A DNA stretch of 64,000 nt from NCBI RefSeq assembly GCF_001625305.1, contig NW_017803865.1:3201499-3265498 (forward strand), given 5' to 3'. Source of the DNA: Branchiostoma belcheri. Its lineage: Eukaryota > Chordata > Leptocardii > Amphioxiformes > Branchiostomatidae. Within the stretch, counting starts at the first letter, position 1; each line of letters opens with the position of its first letter. Positions 47,889 to 59,600 of this stretch are shown in pieces. Both the position numbers and the translations under genes were made by a program. Below the pieces are notes generated by a model. It had not been told where the DNA came from. It saw only the letters and a program-made list of their open reading frames with translations, and searched no databases.

Positions 47889-48007
47889 CTCCAAGCAGAT
47901 CATACGGTGGCAAGGCAGTATCCATCGGCCAGATAAGTGTCCATTAGCCACAGAGTGGCCAGTACGGTGGATACTGCCTGGCTGGCCAATTTGATACTGT
48001 CTTGGAG
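47889..48007. mobile_element. MITE family A copy
   Basis: A 119-bp palindrome-like unit from CTCCAAGCAGATCATACGG to TTTGATACTGTCTTGGAG. Flanks are AAT and ATT. Confidence 0.75.
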
Positions 48008-49009
48008 ATTAGTTTACTCTCACATACACACTGATGTGTTCAGTCTCATCCGTAGCTTTACCCTGATAGTTGCAGTCTCACATCCACACCGGGAATGTCT
48101 CCACCCGAAGCTTTACAGTGATAGGTGCAGTCTCACGTTTATATACACTGATAAAATCGTCACTGCTTTAATGACATGAGAACTAGGGACTTGTTACTGA
48201 TTATAGTAGCCATTAAACATGGTCCAGTGTTCATGTATAGGGTTAACTTGGCCATTTGATCATGTATAGGGTTAAATACTGCCCAAATGTTGAGTAGAAT
48301 GTTGCAGTGTTGAACAAATTGTCACCTGGTTCATGAGAAGTCTGTCACATTGTCGCCAATGTCATGTCACATTGTTGAATAAACCTGCTACATCTTGAGT
48401 AAAATGTGTGACATTTTCAGCCGTTATTGCAAACTGCCACTGCCACTATATTTTCATAGGATTTGCCATTTTCAAGCTGACACAGTAATGCTAGTAACCC
48501 GCACTTGTATGTAATGGTGACTGGACTGATGGATTCTAAAAAGAACTTTTTGGAAAGTTGCAGTCCCAAGTTAAATTTATCGACGAAAGGTAATTGCCTG
48601 TACAAAATGGACCCTCTGTGGCCGGCCAACGCCTCTGGACACTGATATGCCAAATTTAGGCCGATTTCTACTATTTATGCAGCCTGCAAAGGAGTCTGTT
48701 GGAGACTACCTCTGCTTGGAGAGTGCGAATAAACTGCATGACTGTACCACAGCGACACCTGTCACTTATCTCTAGAACTGCACTGCTGTACCCGATATGT
48801 CGGCTCAAAACAATTTCCGACCAAGGGGTATATAGAACTCCATAATATTTCAGTGTGGACAGAAAGACTTACTAGGAAGAGTTCCTTCGGCAAAATACAT
48901 TCTTAGATATTTTCTATAAGTAATAAATGTCAACGTTTCAAAACATGATTCCCAATAACATATATATAATTATATGAATATTCCCCGGAAAAGAAAATGG
49001 TTCGTCCCA

Positions 49010-49129
49010 AACTGTGAGCGCCAATCACGTTCAATGTCTCATCGACATGTAAGAATGCTTTATACGAACTTTTGGCGGGAATCCACCCGAAGGGAAGACT
49101 GCGTGTGACGTCTCGTCAGATCTGAGGTA
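49010..49129 (+). promoter_or_regulatory. Possible promoter and untranslated first exon
   Basis: A more G+C-rich stretch contains TTTGGCGGGAA (an E2F-type site) and TGACGTCTC. It ends in a good donor, CTGAG then GTAAGA, at 49128-49133. No certain downstream exon is identified. Confidence 0.25.
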
Positions 49130-49219
49130 AGAACTGACATGTTTACCTTGTTTTACCTTGAATCGTCTGTAGAACAAGTTGCCATGTATCCACCTTTAAT
49201 TTCGTGATATTTCTTACGG

Positions 49220-50130
49220 AGATTCTTCTGAAACTTCAACGATTTGTTGTGCCCGGCAGGGTATATATATATATATACCTACAGCCTGACATGGCGTATG
49301 CCGAGTTTGTTTACATTTTTTTCTGTCGGTGTTTCTTCCATAAACTGTGGATCTTCCCTCAAGTTTACCTCAGAATTTTGAAACACACTATTCCGACATG
49401 TAGTAGTGTCACTTCTAGCTTTTCTTATCCCTGAGAATTTGAGAAAATTGGGTTTCTTCGTGAGTGATCGTCCCAAATACTATTAAATTGTATACTACAT
49501 GTTAGTGTATACATATGGCGGTCGGCGCCACTTGATGAGTTAGATGGTTGGTCAAAACTTCAAGAAAGTTGTTGATTTTTCCACAAGTTTGCCCCAGACT
49601 TTTCAGATAAAATGTTCCGACATGTAGTAGTGTCACTTTCAGTTTTTTTCATCCGTGAAAAATTAAGAAAATTTGTCCAGCGGCCCGGCGTAGTTGGAGC
49701 GGCGGGATGGCAGGTGCATGGTCCCGTGTGTGATGTTACGTAATACCCGGTACGGATCCCAGTCGTCAAAAGTTCAACAAAACTGTATATTTTTCCTCGG
49801 AATTTTCATACAAGATACCCCGACATGCCTTTTAGCGTCAAAGCTCCCACCAGTCGACATAATTAATGTTGTTGCGTGTAATCTCCAAGCAGATCCTAGG
49901 GTGGCAAAAAACATTATCGAATTGCCCAGGCAGTATCCATTGGCCAGAGAGGGGGGCGTATGTATGGATCGTCTCTGGCGAATGGATACTGCCTGCCCAA
50001 TTTGCTGTCTTTTGCCAACCTAGGATCTGCTTGGAGGTTAGTAGTTGCGCATCACCTGTGGTCTCAGCTCATTATCATTAGAATGCTGGAAACCATCCCG
50101 ACATGACAGTTCAGCGTTTTGCACAGTTCG
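49220..50130 (+). repeat. Three to four diverged tandem units of about 260-300 bp
   Basis: Shared phrases are TTCCGACATGTAGTAGTGTC (49401, 49614), with weaker forms CCCCGACATG (49818) and TCCCGACATGACAG (50097), each preceded by an A/T-rich TTTTCC..AAGTTT region. A MITE family A copy interrupts the third unit. Confidence 0.65.
49883..50036. mobile_element. MITE family A copy, longest
   Basis: 154 bp from CTCCAAGCAGATCCTAGGG to CCTAGGATCTGCTTGGAG, flanked by TAAT and GTTA. It has the same inner motifs as the 4059 copy. Confidence 0.8.
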
Positions 50131-50346
50131 CCGCGGGACTTCTGTATAGCTGGGTCGGAGTTACGCGATCGATCAGTAGTGTTCAGGCAGATTGCTAAGG
50201 TTGTGTAGGACTTCAGTACTGTTAGGGTTTGTGTTAGAACTTCTGTTGAGTTGTTAGGGTTAGGAGTCCGACTTGATTTTGCTGCGATGCTGAGTTTCTG
50301 CACTGTTTACGTTTTTTCCGGATCCTAGCTGCTGGGTTTACCAACG

Positions 50347-50469
50347 ATGGACGAACATCACTGGATGTGCCGCAAGTCACCAGGGACTGCCAGTTTTGTG
50401 CATTCACATCGGATCCACCCGTCACGAAGTCAGAGCCTCACAGCCATGACTCGGCAGCCGGCTGAAACG
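50347..50469 (+). CDS. Unrecognised candidate exon, 41 codons
   Basis: It starts MDEHHWMCRKSPG and runs open to a donor (ACG then GTAGGA). I recognise no domain. It may belong to the putative promoter at 49010. Support is weak. Confidence 0.2.
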
Positions 50470-50574
50470 GTAGGAAATTTGAGTCTTTTCCTCACTTCAC
50501 TACCGTAGTAACAATACCTGTCATCTGTGACCCACAAATAATGGTGCCATCACAATCAATCAATCAAGCAATCA

Positions 50575-51470
50575 GTCATTCCAGCAAGCTTTATTGGGCA
50601 ACATAACAGCAGGTGATGTACTTTTGACAAAATATTTATACTACAACACACAACAAAAGTTCAGCTATGCTGGGGAGCTTTCAAGACGTACTCTGTCTCT
50701 TCATCAACCCTATTCAGATCTCGTCTTGGAGTTCTCTTGTTTTAGATAGGTACAATGTATGGTAAGTTCAGAAGAACTGAAGATAAACCGACACATATAA
50801 TATCTGCTGAAGCTTAGCCCTTGTCCCGCCTTGCAATGAGCTGTTTTAGTTTATGCAGTTCAGCAGACGAGCGCGATGCGTCGCTTTTGAAGGGTTTCAG
50901 TAACTGAACTCCAAACAGGTGTCACAACCGGCCTACAAACAACCTGCAAAGGCTTTCGGAATGGTGACGTCGCTGCAAACTCCCTATCGTGAATGTTAAA
51001 TGTTCATGTAGGTACACAGGAATAAACAAAACACTGGCAAACTGTAACGAACCAAAGTTGCCTAGAGTCTCTTAATTCCTGAGATGAGGCCTCTGTGTGA
51101 CTGGTTGTAGACCTGTGCTGTTGCAGGCAGATCGGTCCACGGTAGGCAATGGATCTTGTAGCCTAAAGCTCTGTAGCTTGCTAAGGTTTTAGGACAATTA
51201 AATTAACCACTTGATTGCTTGAGCTTTGTCTGGTGCCCTTGTACTTTGGTCTCTATAGTAGAGACACATCTGGAGCACGTAGAGAGGCAGTTTGTTGTAT
51301 CTCCTGTATATTCTGGTCTAGAGCAGTGTCCTGTTATGTGTGGTAGAAAGATGGCAGTGTACATAGTGCGGCTGTTGACATGTTTCATTATAGATAATGA
51401 TCGCCTCAGTTTCCCTAGCACAGATTTGGCCTGGTCCTTCCAGTTTATAAATAAGCTGACGGTCAATATT
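50575..51470 (-). pseudogene. Truncated non-LTR-type retroelement
   Basis: The minus-strand frame 51466-51203 reads LGKLRRSLSIMKHVNSRTMY followed by TAIFLPHITGHCSRPEY. This resembles the end of LINE reverse transcriptases (LRR..L....LYNA.VLPH..YCS), and the frame then closes. The region 50575-50720 (CAGCAAGCTTTATTGGGCAA, GAGCTTTCAAGACGTACTCT) looks like its 3' tail. Confidence 0.45.
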
Positions 51471-51883
51471 TATAACCACAGCTATGAGCATGTGTATTCC
51501 TCACATGTTTTACGTTGACGCCGCTGCTTCTACTGATCAAAATTGTCAGGCGATGTAGTGAAAAGGAATAACAAATCGTTCTTATCTTCCATTAACAGGA
51601 GCATTTGCTACCCAACAAAACCACAATAAGTTGCAGTATGGATATGTGTGGCATTTTCGGATCATTTATTGCAAAGCAAATAGTGACAATTAATAGTATT
51701 GCTTTCCATCCCGATATGATATTAAATCTTGCCAAATCAGTCTAATAAAACTCTCCTTTCGCCCCCATAAGTTTATTAGCAATTTTGTACGTCTTGCATG
51801 GTCAAGATATTTTTCTTGTTTTCGTGTGACATCTACTGTAGATTTGTGCTCATTTCCGTGCCACAAACAAGCATCACTATCGT

Positions 51884-52087
51884 AGTCTCTACCAGGTTTC
51901 GGGAAGCGGCTGGAAAGAGCTGAAATCGGATAAATAGAGAGAGATAACATGCCGGGGGAGTTGGTCCGCTAGAGAGTTTACAGTTTTGGGGTGCTCTCTA
52001 GTGGACCTACTCCCCTCGGCATGTTATCTCTAATTATCCGATTTCTATTCTTTCCAGTCGCCTCCTGAAGCCTGGTAGAGGCTACCC
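51884..52087. mobile_element. MITE family B copy
   Basis: Long facing arms: TAGAGAGAGATAACATGCCG against CGGCATGTTATCTCTAATTA, with ends TCTCTACCAGG and CCTGGTAGAGGCTACC. No coding capacity. Confidence 0.85.
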
Positions 52088-52740
52088 CTATCGCAGTTGA
52101 ATTTATTTCTGTAACCTTTCCTTGTTTATGTTTACTTTCGCAGAAGCAAAAAACAAACAAACAAACAAAAATTGTTTTTCTTCTTCTTCCGTTCCAAACA
52201 CATAATGGCAATGACCTGGACCAGACGTCTGTCACCATGGTAACTGGTGCTGTAGCAACACCCTGTGGTGTTGGGTTACATTGTGTCGCAAGTTGCAGGG
52301 CAGTGTTGGACTAGTGCGTCACCATATTTTTACTGTGTTTGAGTACAAATTAACAGAACAGTAGTTACGTTTGTTAGGTTAGACCACGTGGAGGGAAACA
52401 TTTTGCATTTACTTTACGAATATTACCATTCTGATTTGTATATGGATTCCATTCTGTTATAGCATAATCTAGGTTTGGTCTTAGAAGCGACTAGTATGCA
52501 AGTGATTTACCCTAGTTGAACATGCCCACTAGCCTGGGTGCCATCCGAATTTTTTTACGTGTGATGTTCGTTGAAATTGAAAATTGTTTGTTTGTTGTGT
52601 GCAGAATGTAGCATTTTTCGGAATTAAGCGCCATGAGTCATTTGCTTTGTCATTCCTCGGAGGTGTCCTGATTTTGTTGCAGAAGTTGCGATTCGTTCTG
52701 TGCAGATAGCTCTTTCCGACTCGATATGTGGCTCATTCCT

Positions 52741-52950
52741 AGCCAGGCTTCGGGAGGCGGACGGAAAGAGCAGAACTTGGCCAAAAATAGAGATAACATG
52801 CCAGGGGAGTTGGTCCGCTAGAGAGTACAGTTCGCGTCGGGTGCGGCAAACTACTTTCTAGCGCCAACTCCTCCGGTATGTTATTTCTCTATTTGGCCAA
52901 TTGCAATTTCCACTCTTTCAGGCCGCCTCCCAAAGCCTGGTAGAGGCTAC
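52741..52950. mobile_element. MITE family B copy
   Basis: Arms AATAGAGATAACATGCCAGG and CCGGTATGTTATTTCTCTAT face each other. The right end is GCCTGGTAGAGGCTAC. A lone 3' half is at 54541-54592. Confidence 0.85.
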
Positions 52951-53329
52951 CCCTCATTCCGACTGTCTGTGCTTAAAACTGCCCCAACACAAAAGTAATG
53001 TCTGGTCGGAAATTTCGGCAAAAGTACTGACTTTTTTTAATAGTCATTATCATAAGGAACACTCTCAAAATCTACCACTGACATACAGCTAACTACTATG
53101 CCTTAGTGGATATCTACATACTTTTATGGGGTTGTTCACAAAATATCCTCGGAAGATTGGCCCAAAGTCGGACTGGATATCTCTGATCTAAACTCACATT
53201 TATTTCTACAGAATATTGGCTGATTAAACATCAATAGTTACACCTCATTCGTTTTCATCTGGATTTTGTATTAGAAAGTTGAACGCGGGAAGTTGCCGTC
53301 TTTATCTATATTCCGCGACGGTACAATAT

Positions 53330-53892
53330 TAATATAGTCGTTGTATTCCGAAGTTTTGTAGTCTTTAGTGTGTCTGGAATTGGCAGTCTTTACTCGTTGT
53401 ACTCCGGAGTTTGTAGGTACTTAGCTATAGGAGTTGTACTAATAGGCTTTAGTGTTTAGTTACTGTTGTCCGGATTTTGTAGTCTTTAGTGGCTGTACCC
53501 CGTCCTTGTAGCAATAAGTCGTCATTCTCCGTATTTTTCAGTATTTAGTCGTTGTACTCTGGATTTTTTTGTCGCTATACTCGGGATTTTGTGGTCTTTT
53601 ATTAGCAGCTGTAGTCAGTTGTAGTCGTTGTTTTCCGGATTTTGCTGTCTCCAGTCATTGTTTTCCGGATTTTGCAGTGTTTAGACGTCGTTCTCCGTCT
53701 TCTGCAGTACTTAGTCGTTGTACTCCGGATTTTTAGTCGTTGTACTCCGTATTTATAGTCGTTGTACTCCGTATTTTTAGTCGTTGTACTCCCGTGTACT
53801 CTTTTTAGTCGTTGTACTCCGTATTTTTAGTCGTTGTACTCCGTATTTTTAGTCGTTGTACTCCGTATTTTTAGTCGTTGTACTCCGGAATG
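53330..53892 (-). repeat. Stop-codon-derived minisatellite in the TMEM230 3' UTR
   Basis: Read on the minus strand, the last codons GAGTACAACGACTAA and the following AAATACG are repeated at 22-bp steps about seven times (53700-53885). They fade into diverged GTCGTTGT..TCCGGATTTT units down to about 53330. AATAAA on the minus strand lies at 53603-53598. Confidence 0.85.
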
Positions 53893-54464
53893 TCGTCGAA
53901 GGAGTATCCCTTGACGCCCCTCCAGGCGTTGTAGGCGATGAAGACGTGATAGCCGCCGGGGATGAACACTAACAACCCGAGCAGGAGGACGGGCCAGGTC
54001 CGGTCCGAGTACTGCGGGTCGATGTACACCCCGGCTAACAGCAGGGAGCCCACGGTCAGCAGGGCCGTCCCTAGCAGGAACAGGACTGTGGCCAGGCCGA
54101 TAGCTCTGTACGGGATCCGCCCCCTCACTGTAGGTCTGGCGAGTAGTACTAGTACTAGTAGTAGAATGGTTTATTTCTCTAAAATACATCGCAGCCGCAA
54201 GGCTGAATTCCGTATTGCTTACACTGATGGTATACATACATGCAGCGTATTTGGAACACTTCTTCATAAGTACACTTCTTCGTTAAAACATTAATCATAG
54301 TTCCCTGGTTAAAACTATTGCATTTACATTGAAAATTTTATAAACAATTAGCAATCTAGCAATACTTAAATTATGCGAAACGTACCTATAAATCCGTCGT
54401 CCGACTGCGGCAGGCGCTGGTAGCGCGCCCCGGCGGGGTTCGGCCGGGAGCTTCGCATCTTCAT
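53871..54464 (-). CDS. TMEM230: TMEM230, two coding exons, 111 aa
   Basis: Exon 54464-54386 ([20 protein letters not shown]) joins in phase 1 to exon 54127-53871. The second exon reads [20 protein letters not shown] (helix 1), a short loop, then [20 protein letters not shown] (helix 2) and the tail [12 protein letters not shown]. Two helices with both ends cytosolic and the RIPY, GSLLL and YS-DDIP phrases identify TMEM230. This protein of synaptic and endosomal vesicles is 120 aa in human. The piece between the start region and helix 1 is about five residues shorter than in human. A leader acceptor at 54487-54488 suggests an untranslated exon further up. Confidence 0.92.
54160..54290 (-). mobile_element. 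LINE-type 3' end in the TMEM230 intron
   Basis: GAATGGTTTATTTCTCTAAA followed by CGCAGCCGCAAGGCTGAATT shares the hairpin and AATAAA arrangement of the copies at 44730 and 62405. Confidence 0.5.
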
Positions 54465-55619
54465 GGCGGGAACCGACAGTCGGGACCTGTGGGCGGCTGT
54501 GGGGAGACATGACGGCAGGCATTAGCAGTGTAAGAAACACTCTCTATTTGGCCAATTTCTAGCGGCTTGTGAGGCCTGGTAGAGACTAAGTCAACTTATG
54601 CCCAAGCAAACCAGCAAAGCCACTCAGGCGCCGATCTGTTTTCTATGCGTCGTGTTCCGTTTTACAGGAAAATAACAATATATGTTTTCCAAACCTCAGC
54701 TGTACAAAAGTCAGAAGGTTTGCTTAGTATAAAAATGATGTATTATAATGTGTATTAGGGATGTATATACATGTGTATCGCCTGCCTCATCTGTTGTAAT
54801 TTGTGTACGCAAATTTTCTGTAATTCAGGGAGTTTTATTCCTGCTATAAGGTTTGCTTTCTGGTGTCAGGAATAGATTAAAAAAAGCAAAAAAGTGCCTG
54901 ATTCGACACAGATTTAAAACTTGTTACAGAAAAAGCAGCGAGAATTGAGCTGCTTATTTCAAACAAGACGCTTTGTTTGTGTTCAAAGGGTCGAGGGTCA
55001 AAGATCAACAAAACAAAAACGAAACAAAACAAAACAAAGCAACAATAAACAAAAGAACTTCATGTGAAGGTAAGTTGAACAGCACCACGTACAAAAAGGA
55101 CCACAGAGGAAAGTTTAATATCAAAACAAGGAGTGGCTGTTTCTCTGGAAAGACGGCGGCGTGCGTGGATGCGCTGTTATCACCATTAAAGCGAACAGTG
55201 ACAAACATGTGCTGCTTTTACTATCGATTTTCTCACAGCGACACGCAACAAGCAAAGGCTGGAAAGAAAAGAAGTGTGATGGTTACTATTCCTAAGTAAT
55301 GCCGGTGATGAGTTTTGATCGGCTGTTATAGGTTTATTTATGGCACAAATATTCGCGCGTCTCCAAATGTCCAATCCAAAGCGTTATGGAAGCGATCTGG
55401 CATGTATTATATATTGGTGCTGTTTCACTGTACGTGGACAGGCATGGGGGTGTTCCGATAATATTGCCTCGTGTCTTCGTGCGCGTTTTCGTCACAATGA
55501 AGCCCATAGACTTCCCCTGGCTCCCAGATGCAGTCGGGATATACCATTCACCATTGCACCAAATATATGTGTTGCTTTGTTTATTAATATAGACACCTTT
55601 TTCACGCCACGCCACCGGC

Positions 55620-56050
55620 CGCACCAGCCGTGCACAGTGGGCGTGATGCCCTATGTAATGTAACGTTATATACTTGTAGATTATAGACTTGCCGTGTGCT
55701 GTGAATACATGCACAAACTGGGGAGCCAGACACTATAACAGACTACGTGTCCGTATTAAACAGTGTGCACAGGTGGAATATTATTCTATACGTACGCGCA
55801 CAGTGGGCGTGATGTCCTATCATCGGAGGGCTTTGCCCAGTATCTGTATCTGTAAGTACGCGCACAGTGGGCGTGATGCCCTATCGAGGGCTTTGCCACT
55901 ATCTGTAACGTATATAGCGTTAATAATAAAGATAGATTAAGACAGACTTCCATGCACAAACAAGGAAGTCAGACACTAAGAGACTACGTGTCCGTATGAA
56001 ACAGGATCCTGTACTGTGTACAGGTGGAATATTATTCTATACGTACGTGT
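55620..56050. repeat. Duplicated block with GCACAGTGGGCGTGATGCCC units
   Basis: The phrase occurs at about 55634, 55799 and 55862. A larger piece (GAGACTACGTGTCCGTAT..GGTGGAATATTATTCTATAC) is present twice, about 250 bp apart. No gene is seen between 54600 and 56560. Confidence 0.7.
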
Positions 56051-56656
56051 CCGACAAGTGAACCGCTGTAAGCTCGTAGGTTCGCGTGGAGACGCCGGCC
56101 GAAGCGCAACGATTCCCGACTCACATAAACCTGCTGTAGGGGAGAAAATCGCAAGAAAATCTAGCTGAAGTTTTACGCAGTATTATAAGCTCCCATCCGC
56201 AGTATTATGAGCACAGATACGGAAGCTACAACATGTGTACTGCTGCCGCCATGTAATACACAAAATATCGGCACGTCCCAAACAAGAGGCAGCCGGAAGT
56301 AACCTCCTCACGTGACGAGCGCGTTCGGCGCCTCCTGATTGGTGGGTTTCGGATGACCTTTGCGCGTATAGTTTACTTCCGGGTCGGCGATGTTCGCATC
56401 GACATGTGGCATGCCGGGACGAGTACCGATTTTTGGGTCATATTTACATGAAAAATCGTTCGCAAAAACACAAAAAATTAATATGAAGTGTATGGATTGA
56501 ATCTTGCTTGTTTTCTCTCGCTCGTATTGACGAAGTTTGTGAAGGTCAAACTGAGTAATTTTCACTCACAAATCCTGCTGTGCATGGATCAGCCTACGTC
56601 ATGCGCAAAGACTTCTGCGCAGCTGCAAACATGCCTGTTGGTAGGAGAATCCGTGT

Positions 56657-59600
56657 ATGATCAGGTTATATAGACATGGCGTCATGAGCCTGCTACTGTG
56701 CGGAGTCTCCGATTGTGCGTGCCAGGCGCAAGGACTGCGCACAGATGCGTCAGACGGTGAACACACCGACATGGTGACGTTAGTTCCTGTTACGTCGCAC
56801 GACGTCACAAGCGCGTCACCAACATCGGACCACGTGACAAACACAACCACGACATCGAGTGACGTAACCTGCACGTCTAGCAGCGTAGAGACAACTTCAG
56901 ATCACGTGACCAGCGTAGAGACAACTTCAGATCACGTGACCAGCAAAGATACAACTTCGGATCACGTGACCAGTGTAGCTAGAACTTCCGATCACGTGAC
57001 CAGCAAAGCTACAACTTCGGATCACGTGACTACCGTAGCTACAGCCTCGACTCACGTGACCAGCGTAGCCACAGCCTCGACTCACGTGACCACCTCAGCT
57101 ACAACGTCGACTCACGTGACCAGCAAATCTACAGCCTCAAGTCACGTGACTGCCGTAGCCACAACGTCTGGTCACGTGACCCCCGCCGCTGCAGTGGTGC
57201 AGTCCAGCGTAGTGACCAGGTAAGAACCACCGTCCCTGTGCTCTGGGTTACATACTTTTTCTACAACTTTATGTGTACCTACTTTATGTATGAGTTATAG
57301 CAGTGTAACGTTACTGGTCTGTTTTTCGGATACTAGTATCCCACCGACCTAGAAAATTCGAGGTTTCCTTTAAATATGATCGAGGCTGTTTTTACGACTT
57401 CATTACGACGTTTCTGTATGTCTTACGTAAACTCGCGGTCCGGTAACGGGAATTAGAAATGCAATCTTTATTTTTTCGGACTGACAACACAAGTCTAAGG
57501 CCAAGTTGATTTAATTATATGGATGACAGGCGCGCGCGCATCAATTTCCGTCCGTTTCCAAAAAACAAAAAAGGTTTTCAAACATACTGTAAATCGTACA
57601 AAGTAGCTGCAAAATAATCAAATTTGTGCCGTTAAAATTAAAAAAAAGAAAACGATACTTATGTCACAGAATACCAAAATCCATTCCAAAGGACAGGAAC
57701 ACATTGTGGGTCCCGCTCAATATTCATAACGCACAATAATAAACATAACGCACAATAATAACCATAACGCGCAATAATAACCCTAACGCACAATAATAAC
57801 CATAACGCACAATAATAACCATAACGCACAATAATAACCCGTCCGTTAGTGGTACCGGGACGAACCAGCTGTACAAGGTGGTACCTGTGGTGCAGAACGG
57901 GGTTCCCTGCCGCCTGCTGGTCCCGCTAGTAACCATACCTTACCTTACCGTCCTGTTTGTTCCCCCAGCCCTGCCGCTGTAGCTGCGCCCGGCGGGACGC
58001 ACCAGTTGTACAGGTGGTACCTGTGGTCAGAACGGGGTTCCCTGCCGCCTGCTGGTCCCGCTAGTAACCATACCTTACCTTACCGTCCTGTTTGTTCCCC
58101 CAGCCCTGCCGCTGTAGCTGCGGGACCTGTACCAGGTGGTACCTGTGGCAAACGGTTCCCTGCCACCGTATGATCTGCTAGTAACCATACCTTACCTTAC
58201 CGTCCCGTTTGTTCCCCCAGCCCTGCCGCTGTAGCTGCGCCCGGAGGGACCCACCAGTTGTACCAGGTGGTGCCGGTAGTGCAGAACGGGGTTCCCTGCC
58301 GACTGCTGGTCCCGCTCAACATGCTGCCGCCAGGCGCCAAGGTCGTCACCAAGACGGTAAGCACACCTCAACTCACGCCTTTCTGCATGCATGTTGTTTA
58401 CTTGTAAACTCAAACTTATTTGTACAATCAACTTTGTAGTCATCAAGACTAAATTGCGCTGATTTTACAGTGCATTTATAAAAGAACAATTCATTCTAAA
58501 GATTATCGGCGTTAAAACGATAAAGTATGATACTTTTTGTTGTTTACGATGCGTTTTTATTTGTTGTTTACGGTGTGTTGTGTACTTGTTTATAATGTGT
58601 TGTCTTGTTTTTTCCGGCTTGTTTGTTTACGGCATATTGTTGTTTATTTGTTGCTTACGGCGTGTTGTTGTTTCCCCAGGTGCCTCCGGCGTTGAGATTG
58701 CATGTTGAACGGGGGTTTCTCCAGGTAGCTGAGCCGTGAGCGGGTCGGCGCGGCTGCCGGCCGGGAGCAGTAAGTTCCTTCTGCAGCAGGTGAAGGTGAC
58801 GCCGCAGCCCGGCAGTCCCGTGGGCGTTACCGGCCCGGCCACGGGAGGCTCGGCGGTGGTGCACGTGCTCCCTGCACCAGCGGCCGCAACCAACGGGGAA
58901 GGACGGGAAGCCTCCGGGGACAGTCGGCAGCCCGGGAACCGCTGTGGCCATGAGCAGCGCGTCCGGCCCGACAGGCGCCGTGCAGAAGGTGATCGCCGTG
59001 CCGCCCACCGTCGCCGCTGGGAGTCGCCCCGGTCAGTAAGCCCGGTACCTACTCGGCCGTCCCGTCGGGAAGTAAGCCCGTCACGCCCCAGGCCGTCGCC
59101 CCGGGGATTACGCTCGTCCCCGGCACGCCCCCGGCTGCCGTCCCGGGGACTAAGCTCAGCACGCCTCCGGCCAAACCGCCCGTTCTCCACCCTGCCGCCT
59201 CCATGCCGAGTACCTCAGCTGTCTACAACATCATCAAAGTGACGCCTCCTCCCCCGGGAGGAACACTAACGATCGGTCCCAACACGCGGCTGGTGGTCGT
59301 GTCCGGCCCGTCCACAGGCGTGACGCAGAGTCTGGGCCCTCGGACCAGCGCGACCCTCGGCAACGTGGCCGTGGTCACGCCCACCGTCAAACCCTCGGCC
59401 AAGACCTCGGTCCTGAAGACGCAGCCGTCTGCTGTCCCCGTCGGGAGGCCCATGGTCACCACGTCGGCGGGACAGCACAAGATCGTGTTCGTACCGCAAA
59501 CCGGCACCGTCTCGGCCCCGGCGCCAATCAGGACCGGCCCGCAGACTTCCCGCCTTGCCGCCGCCCCGACAGCCGCCCAACTCCTCCCCAACAAACCCGC

